Part shown: positions 58,832 through 64,000 of the stretch, in pieces
Position numbering within the stretch: position 1 is the first letter of the stretch
How the letters are laid out: every line of letters starts with the position of its first letter
Assembly (NCBI GenBank): GCA_963740605.1
Contig: CAVUFC010000022.1
Span: 682,001 to 746,000 of the forward strand
DNA length: 64,000 nucleotides
Direction: 5' to 3'
From: DASSUW01 sp963740605
Lineage (GTDB): Bacteria > Actinomycetota > Thermoleophilia > Solirubrobacterales > Solirubrobacteraceae
Made by a program: the position numbers and the translations under genes
The notes under the pieces: model-generated
The model's database searches: none
What the model was told of the DNA's origin: nothing
What the model saw: the letters and a program-made list of their open reading frames with translations, nothing else

Positions 58832-59670
58832 CCGCCGCGGAGCGCTTCGCGCAGGCACGCCCGCGACTGCTGCGGCTCGCGTACAGCGAGCTGGGAGACG
58901 TCGGCGAGGCGGAGGACGTCGTACAGGACGCCTGGCTGCGGCTGGAACGGACGGACGCGGAGGCGATCGAGAACCTCGACGGCTGGCTGACGAGAGTCGT
59001 CGCCCGCCTGGCGCTCGATCGGCTGCGGTCCGCCCGCGCGCGCCGGGAGACCTATGTCGGCCCGTGGCTCCCCGAGCCGATCGTGACGGACGACCCGGCC
59101 GACCGCGTCACGCTCGACGAGTCGGTCAGCTACGCGCTGCTGACCGTGCTCGAGCAGCTCTCGCCCGCCGAGCGCACCGCGTTCGTGCTGCACGAGGTGT
59201 TCGACGTGCCGTTCGGCGACATCGCCGAGGTGGTCGGGCGCACACCCGGGGCCGTTCGCCAGCTCGCCTCGCGCGCCCGCCGCCACGTCAAGAGCGAGCG
59301 GCCGCGCTTCGCGGCCTCGCGCGACGAGCACGACCGCGCCGTGCGAGCGTTCGCCCAGGCAGTCGCCGAGGGGAATCTCGACGGCCTTGCCGCGGTGCTC
59401 GACCCGGATGTCGTCTCGACGTCGGACGGCGGCGGGCATGCGACCGCCGCGCGTAGGCCGCTCCACGGCGGAGTGCGGGTCGCCCACGCGTGGGCGGCGT
59501 TCGGCCTCCGGTCGTCGCACCCGCCGATCGAGATCAAGCTCAACGGGCGACTCGGGCTGGTGCTGGCGGGCCGCGACGGCCATCGCGCGGCGATCTCGTT
59601 CGGCGTCAGCGACGGGCGCATCACGCGCATCGACGCGGTCCGCAACCCGGAGAAGCTGCGACGCCTTTAG
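58828..59670 (+). CDS. ECF41-family sigma factor
   Basis: This 280-residue protein has sigma region 2 ('LLRLAYSELGDVGEAEDVVQDAWLR') and region 4 ('LSPAERTAFVLHEVFDVPFGDIAEVVG'). A SnoaL-like C-terminal extension carries the ECF41 hallmarks: 'WLPEP' near 80, 'DGGGH' near 196 and 'NPEKL' at the end. ECF41 factors are controlled by this extension instead of an anti-sigma protein. It is likely autoregulated from the TGTCACG/CGTC promoter upstream of the epimerase remnant. Confidence 0.93.
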   Translation: MTAAERFAQARPRLLRLAYSELGDVGEAEDVVQDAWLRLERTDAEAIENLDGWLTRVVARLALDRLRSARARRETYVGPWLPEPIVTDDPADRVTLDESVSYALLTVLEQLSPAERTAFVLHEVFDVPFGDIAEVVGRTPGAVRQLASRARRHVKSERPRFAASRDEHDRAVRAFAQAVAEGNLDGLAAVLDPDVVSTSDGGGHATAARRPLHGGVRVAHAWAAFGLRSSHPPIEIKLNGRLGLVLAGRDGHRAAISFGVSDGRITRIDAVRNPEKLRRL

Positions 59671-59699
59671 CGGGCGCTCCCCGAGATTGACCGACCGAA

Positions 59700-59705
59700 T
59701 AGGCT
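59700..59705 (+). promoter_or_regulatory. Putative -10 box (TAGGCT) for the solute-binding protein gene
   Basis: A TANNNT hexamer lies 10 bases before ATG 59716. Confidence 0.38.
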
Positions 59706-59715
59706 CACGCCGCCG

Positions 59716-60825
59716 ATGGGCATCGTGCGCTACCTGGCGCCGGACACGGACGCGTACGTCGCGTCGGTGCAGCGGCACGCGGACGAGTTCGAGGCGGAGA
59801 CGGGGCATCGTCTCGAGGTCCGCGTGCTCACGAGCGACGAGTACTTCTCGAACCTCATCGGGCCTCAGCTCGGCGGCGACGACCCGGCCGATGTCTTCAT
59901 GTCGGGGCCGGTGCTGTTGTGGGAGCACGTCGGCGCCGGACCGCTGCTCGAGCTCCCGGTCAACTCCGAGTCCTACAACCTCGCGTTCGTGCCGGGCGTC
60001 CTGAGCGAGCGCGGCCTCGACGTGCCGCGGACGTGGGAGGACTACTTCGCGGTGGCCCGCGCTGTCGCGCGCGGCGCCGATGGCACGCTCCGAGGCTTCG
60101 GGCAGCGCGGCCGCGGCGAGTGGCACACGATGTACACGGGCTTCGCGACCCAGCTGTGGAGCTGCGGCGGGCGCGACTTCGACCCCGACGGCCGCGCGGC
60201 CTTCGCCGACCCCGACGCGGTGGCCGTGACCGCTGCCTTCATCGACGCGCTGCGCGACGCCGGCCCCGTGGAGTGGACGGAACAGCGCTGGTACGAGCTC
60301 GCGCTCGACTTCGGGCGCGGCCGCTACGCGCTGCTCGTCGACTCCGACCACTACGTCGCCTTCTTCGAGGACGACCAGTACTCCGAGCTGGTAGGGCGGA
60401 TCGGCTACGCCCCGCCGCCGGCAGGCCCGACAGGCGAGCGCCGTCCGAACCTGTGGACGTGGTCGCTGGCGATGACCGCCGCAGCGCGCGACAAGCCGGC
60501 CGCGCGCGACTTCATCGCCTGGGCGGCGTCGAAGGCGTTCCTCCTGCGCTCCGCCGGCGAGGGGAACATGAACCCGACGCGGAGGAGCACCTGGGACCAC
60601 CCGAGCTTCCAGGCCCTGACCGCCTCGTGGGGTGACTTCGCCACCGTGTCGCGCCAGCTCGTCGACGAGCACGCGACCGTGCTCGTCACGCCGACGCCGC
60701 ACTACCGTGAGATCGCGCTGCGCTGGACCGAGGCGCTGCGGGAGGCGTACCTCGGCCGCGATGTCGGCGAGGCGCTCCGCGCCGCCGCCGCGGACGCCGA
60801 GCGGCACTTCGCCGCGACCGCCTGA
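59716..60825 (+). CDS. Solute-binding-protein-like protein without signal peptide
   Basis: This 369-residue protein resembles sugar-type ABC solute-binding proteins (MalE-like), with 'HADEFEAETGHRLEVRVLTSDEYFSNL', 'DVFMSGPVLLWEH' and 'GYAPPPAGPTGERRPNLWTWSLAM' in family order. The N-terminus starts immediately with the first strand ('MGIVRYLAPDTDAYV'): there is no signal peptide or lipobox. No transporter permease or ATPase is adjacent. It may be a cytosolic ligand-binding protein, or its signal may have been lost. Confidence 0.8.
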   Translation: MGIVRYLAPDTDAYVASVQRHADEFEAETGHRLEVRVLTSDEYFSNLIGPQLGGDDPADVFMSGPVLLWEHVGAGPLLELPVNSESYNLAFVPGVLSERGLDVPRTWEDYFAVARAVARGADGTLRGFGQRGRGEWHTMYTGFATQLWSCGGRDFDPDGRAAFADPDAVAVTAAFIDALRDAGPVEWTEQRWYELALDFGRGRYALLVDSDHYVAFFEDDQYSELVGRIGYAPPPAGPTGERRPNLWTWSLAMTAAARDKPAARDFIAWAASKAFLLRSAGEGNMNPTRRSTWDHPSFQALTASWGDFATVSRQLVDEHATVLVTPTPHYREIALRWTEALREAYLGRDVGEALRAAAADAERHFAATA

Positions 60826-60893
60826 CCCGAGCTCGCGGTGCGAGCGGGACGCCCTGGACTGAACTTGCCCGTAACCGGGGTAGGAACGCGGCC

Positions 60894-61589
60894 ATGCCCA
60901 TCGCCATACCCAACTTCCGGAGGATCGGCGTCGTTCTCGGCCTCGCCGCCGCCCTCGTCGTCGCCGGTGCCTCGACCCAGTCCGGCTCGATCACGATGGC
61001 GGTCCCATCGGCCGCAGCAGCGAAGAAGCACACGATCACCCGCCCCTACCTCAAGAACTGGGTGTTCCGCTCGACGAAGCTGAACCGCTGCGTCTTCATC
61101 GAGGTCCAGGGCTCGATGGTCGGCACCTGGGAGTACCTCTACGGCGATTCCAGCTCCGACCACGACTCGCTGAACTGGACGAAGATGAGGCTGAAGAACC
61201 CCTCTATCCACGCCACCGGGTGGCCGATCTCGGGCGCCGGCTGCAACTCGACGAAGCGGTGGAAGATGAAGGCCGACCTCGCTCAGGGCTGGTACCAGAG
61301 CGGCTGCGATCTGTCGGTGAGCGTCGCGGTCGGGTTCCCGTGGAGCGTCTCGGCGTCGCCGAAGTACAGCTGCGGAAAGAACCGGGTGGGCCACCGCAGC
61401 TCCACCGAAGGTCCGTCCAAGAAGACGCTCAACCAGTACAACAGCGGCTACCCGATCAAGTTCTCGAACACCCCCGCGTCCGTGCGGGCCGGTGGGGTCG
61501 GCTTCACCGGAGTGATCACGGTCCGCGCGCACACCAAGAACTCCTCCGACGCGGTGCGCCGCACCCTGCACGTCACGCTCAACAAGTGA
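60894..61589 (+). CDS. Secreted Cys-containing protein of unknown function
   Basis: This 231-residue protein has an N-terminal signal or membrane segment (about 11-27) and a likely cleavage after 'PSAAAA' near 43. The mature part has five cysteines (in 'LNRCVFI', 'GAGCNST', 'SGCDLS', 'YSCGKN') and Trp-rich beta-strand segments ending 'TGVITVRAHTKNSSDAVRRTLHVTLNK'. It has no catalytic motif. It resembles small exported proteins of actinobacteria but no family is named. Confidence 0.75.
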   Translation: MPIAIPNFRRIGVVLGLAAALVVAGASTQSGSITMAVPSAAAAKKHTITRPYLKNWVFRSTKLNRCVFIEVQGSMVGTWEYLYGDSSSDHDSLNWTKMRLKNPSIHATGWPISGAGCNSTKRWKMKADLAQGWYQSGCDLSVSVAVGFPWSVSASPKYSCGKNRVGHRSSTEGPSKKTLNQYNSGYPIKFSNTPASVRAGGVGFTGVITVRAHTKNSSDAVRRTLHVTLNK

Positions 61590-61679
61590 TCCCTGGGAAC
61601 GAGGCCTAGACAGACCCGACGCCAGGCCGCCGGCGCGCGTGCCGGCCCAGCCCCGGCGGCCGTGTCGCCGTGGGCGTGA

Positions 61680-62792
61680 TCATCGCTGCGGCGGTTCGGC
61701 GGCGAGTGCCGGCGCCGCCGGGCTCATGCCGGTGCTCGCGCGGGTGGCGATCTGGTCGGCGATGTGCTGGGCGTCGTCCTTGACCCAGCCGAGCAGCGCC
61801 GAGCCGCGCGTGTGCTGCCACGGCATCCCGAGGAAGTACAGCCCGGGCGATGCGGTGACGCCGCGCTGGTGCACGAGACGGCCGTCGGCATCGAAGACGG
61901 GCAGTTGCACGAACGAGTGATCGAGTTCGAAGCCGGTCGCCCAGACGACGGCGCCGGGACTGAGCCGGCCGCCGTTGCTGAAGCGGACCTCTGACCCGGA
62001 CACGTCGTCGGTTCGGCCGCACAGCTCGATGCCGTGCCGGCGTCGGGCGGCGCGGGGGCTGGAGCCGATCAGCGTCTCGCGGTGTTGCATGCGTTGGCCG
62101 ATCCGCGACTCGACGGTCTTGCCCATCAGGCCGGTGGCTTCGAGGTAGCGGAACAGGTCGCGGCCCAGGATCCGTTGCGGCAATGGCGTCTGACGGGCGC
62201 CGATCGAAAGGTGCACCTTGTGGGTCCCGGCGAGCTCCTCAGCGATCTGATAGCCGGTGTTGCCACCGCCGACGACGAGCACCGGGCCCGCCGGCACGTC
62301 GTGTGGCCCGCGGTAGCGGCTGCTGTGGAATTGCGTGACGCCCGAGTCGAGGCGCTCAGCGAGCGGCGGCACACGCGGGATCTGGAACGGGCCGGTGGCT
62401 ATCACGACCTGGTCAGCCTCGTAGCAGCGATCGTCGAGCTCGACCAGGTAGCCGCCCTCGCCTCCTCGGACGGCGCGGACACGGCTGCCCAACTCGACCG
62501 GCAGCTCGAAGTCGCGCGCGTAGTCGCTGAGGTAGGCGACGACGTCGTCACGACCCGGGTAGCTGTCGGGATCCCCGGGGAATGCCCGGCCAGGGAGGCT
62601 GTCGTAGCGGACCGGGGTGAACAGCCGCAACGATTCCCAGCGCTCGCGCCACGCCACCGCCGGCGCGTCGGCCGCTTCCAGGATCGTGAACCGTCGACCG
62701 TGCTGCGCGAGCAGGTGGCCGATCGCCAGGCCGGCTTGGCCGCCGCCGACGACGATCACCTCGCGCCGTTCGCCTGCCGCGTCAGCAGTCAT
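61680..62792 (-). CDS. Flavin-containing monooxygenase-type oxidoreductase (second copy)
   Basis: This 370-residue paralogue of the 31.8-32.9 kb enzyme has FAD motif 'VVGGGQAGLAIGHLL' near 13, 'ESLRLFTPVRYDSLPGRAFP', NADPH motif 'LVVGGGNTGYQIAEEL' near 167 and 'VVWATGFELDHS' near 280. ATG 62792 overlaps the upstream multicopper oxidase stop (ATGA), so both are co-translated. The pairing with a copper oxidase suggests a role in metal or redox stress, but the substrate is unknown. Confidence 0.9.
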   Translation of the reverse strand: MTADAAGERREVIVVGGGQAGLAIGHLLAQHGRRFTILEAADAPAVAWRERWESLRLFTPVRYDSLPGRAFPGDPDSYPGRDDVVAYLSDYARDFELPVELGSRVRAVRGGEGGYLVELDDRCYEADQVVIATGPFQIPRVPPLAERLDSGVTQFHSSRYRGPHDVPAGPVLVVGGGNTGYQIAEELAGTHKVHLSIGARQTPLPQRILGRDLFRYLEATGLMGKTVESRIGQRMQHRETLIGSSPRAARRRHGIELCGRTDDVSGSEVRFSNGGRLSPGAVVWATGFELDHSFVQLPVFDADGRLVHQRGVTASPGLYFLGMPWQHTRGSALLGWVKDDAQHIADQIATRASTGMSPAAPALAAEPPQR

Positions 62793-64000
62793 GGGCTCGG
62801 AGCGTCGTCGGCCGGTGCGACGTTGAAGCTGAACATCATCCCGCTCTCGTGGTGCTCGGCAATGTGGCAGTGCGCCATCCACACGCCGACGTTGGTGACG
62901 TCGAGCAGGATGTCGACGGTCTCGCCGGTCCGCACCAGCACCGTGTCCTTCCACACCAGGTTGGGCTCAGCCGCCCCGTCGCGGGCGAGTACCAGGAAGC
63001 GCCCGGCGCCGTGGACGTGGAACGGGTGGTGCATCGGATGGTCGCCGGCCATCTCGTTCAGCAGCCGGATCTTCACCTGGTCCCCGACCTTGAACTGCCA
63101 GTCGATCGCGGCGTTCTCCGCATCGGTCTCGCGGTCGATGATCTTCCAGCGCATGTTGGCCGGAGTCGTCATCCGGTTGACCGCGACCATGTCGTCTTCC
63201 CACTCGATGCCGCCGGCCGCCACGTGGTCATGGCCTGCGTGCCCGTGCTCGTGACCTCCGTTCTCGTGCTCGGCGTGGTCGTGGTGTTCGTGATCGTGCG
63301 TGCCGGCCTCGGCGACCAACTGCGCCGGCAGCAGCTTCATCCCGCAGTCCGGGCAGTGGCCGGGCTCCGCGCTGACGACCCCCGGATGCATGGGGCACGT
63401 GTAGACGACCGGCCCTTCTCCTTCTGGCGCATCCATGTCCATCTCGGCGATGAAGGCCACGGTCTTGTGCGGCTCGGCCTCCAGATACGGCGCGACGCGC
63501 ACGCGCTCGGCCGCCATATCGGGATTGGTGCGCAGGGCCGCGAACTGCTCCGCGAGTGGCGGCTCGGCCGCCTCGTCGCTGACGGTGATCGCGGCCAGCA
63601 GATAGACCCGATCCGGCGTGTGGTGTTCCAGCGCGAGCGTCCCGGAGTGGTCGAACAGGACATCGACGATGACTCGCTCGGACGGCGCGAGGATCACGTC
63701 GTCGACGAACTGCTCGTGCTCGACATGGCCGCTGTCGCCGCCGACGAGCTTCATCCGCGCGCCCGGCAGCTTCACCTTGAAGACTCGCGTGTTGGCCGTA
63801 TTGGTCAGGTAGAGGCGCACCACTTCGCCGAGCTGCGCGGTCAGCGTGAGATCCGGCTCACCGCTGACCAGCAGCACGTCGCCGAATCGGCCCATGGCTG
63901 CGTAGGTGGTCTCGGCGCGGCTGAACGGCGCGACCTTGCCGTCCTCCAGCAGGATGTCGTCGAGCGTGAGCACGACCTCACGGTGCGCGGGCGGCCAGTA
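62789..64000 (-). CDS. Multicopper oxidase with embedded heavy-metal-binding domain (5' end beyond the window)
   Basis: The frame is open to the right edge; 'YWPPAHREVVLTLDD' shows the protein continues upstream. The visible 403 residues hold two cupredoxin-type parts with copper motifs 'HPMHHPFHVHGAGRF' and 'VWMAHCHIAEHHESGMM'. Between them lies an inserted 'YTCPMHPGVV...PGHCPDCGMKLLP' heavy-metal-binding module. A His-rich linker follows ('HDHEHHDHAEHE' and more, about 15 His). The enzyme probably oxidises copper or another metal or phenol. The gene is translationally coupled to the monooxygenase. Confidence 0.9.
   Translation of the reverse strand, partial: YWPPAHREVVLTLDDILLEDGKVAPFSRAETTYAAMGRFGDVLLVSGEPDLTLTAQLGEVVRLYLTNTANTRVFKVKLPGARMKLVGGDSGHVEHEQFVDDVILAPSERVIVDVLFDHSGTLALEHHTPDRVYLLAAITVSDEAAEPPLAEQFAALRTNPDMAAERVRVAPYLEAEPHKTVAFIAEMDMDAPEGEGPVVYTCPMHPGVVSAEPGHCPDCGMKLLPAQLVAEAGTHDHEHHDHAEHENGGHEHGHAGHDHVAAGGIEWEDDMVAVNRMTTPANMRWKIIDRETDAENAAIDWQFKVGDQVKIRLLNEMAGDHPMHHPFHVHGAGRFLVLARDGAAEPNLVWKDTVLVRTGETVDILLDVTNVGVWMAHCHIAEHHESGMMFSFNVAPADDAPSP

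Overview
The window is very GC-rich, almost gene-saturated bacterial chromosome. SigF-type and ECF sigma factors, an ECF41 module, an Rpf-like muralytic enzyme behind a c-di-AMP riboswitch, a methyltransferase/GH57 pair resembling mycobacterial polymethylated-polysaccharide genes, acyl-CoA dehydrogenases and an isobutyryl-CoA-type mutase all point to an actinobacterium. The style of the secreted proteins suggests Thermoleophilia/Solirubrobacterales, but that is an inference. No rRNA, tRNA, CRISPR, phage or intact IS element was seen. Two expression habits recur: NTGA four-base overlaps between genes (ATGA, GTGA, TTGA and probably CTGA), and TANNNT -10 boxes only 6-11 bases before start codons, which implies many leaderless mRNAs.

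Layout. 1-4.1 kb: a minus-strand cluster of four secreted or membrane-anchored proteins, including a five-repeat Q/N/S-rich protein (candidate surface fibre). 4.1-5 kb: a divergent SigF-like sigma factor lacking region 3, followed by a membrane-anchored ribbon-helix-helix protein. 5-16.8 kb: lipid and acyl-CoA metabolism (cupredoxin, IcmA-type mutase, LysR regulator, thiolase-HAD-acyl-CoA dehydrogenase operon, a second acyl-CoA dehydrogenase), leucyl aminopeptidase, a TauE/SafE transporter and a membrane protein. 16.7-24 kb: a frameshifted secreted protein, a class II amidotransferase, NAD-dependent DNA ligase, an ECF sigma factor, a flippase-like protein and a decayed oxidase locus. 24.2-30.7 kb: an ABC-2 exporter, a TPR-LuxR regulator, a hydrolase pseudo-enzyme, OsmC, a tautomerase and a hydrolase-LuxR fusion. 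30.7-35.4 kb: a second flippase-like protein, a flavin monooxygenase, a Crp-regulator/sulfite-oxidase-type pair and a truncated SARP gene. 35.3-39.6 kb: HAD phosphatase, secreted EEP-family protein, lipoprotein, the mutase chaperone GTPase MeaB and a hexapeptide acyltransferase.

39.7-43.3 kb holds the riboswitch-controlled Rpf-like gene and the methyltransferase/GH57 operon. 43.3-47.2 kb is a potA-D-B-C type polyamine importer. 47.2-48.9 kb has an FKBP isomerase, a lipoprotein and a Lon-substrate-domain protein. From 54.1 down to 48.9 kb runs a tight six-gene minus-strand array (DsrE-like, lipoprotein, ankyrin, Na+/H+ antiporter, ABC ATPase, membrane protein), divergent from a TusA-like gene. 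54.3-58.1 kb: SDR-GntR pair, aldo/keto reductase and an ATP-dependent DNA ligase. 58.1-59.7 kb: an ECF41 sigma gene behind a matching ECF41-type promoter and a broken NAD-epimerase. The right end has an orphan solute-binding protein, a Cys-rich secreted protein, a second flavin monooxygenase and a multicopper oxidase that runs off the edge.

Several genes are broken by internal deletion or frameshift (13.6, 17.1, 23.4-24.0, 35.0 and 58.2 kb), so either the genome is locally decaying or the assembly has indel errors. All functions are read from the sequence without database searches.
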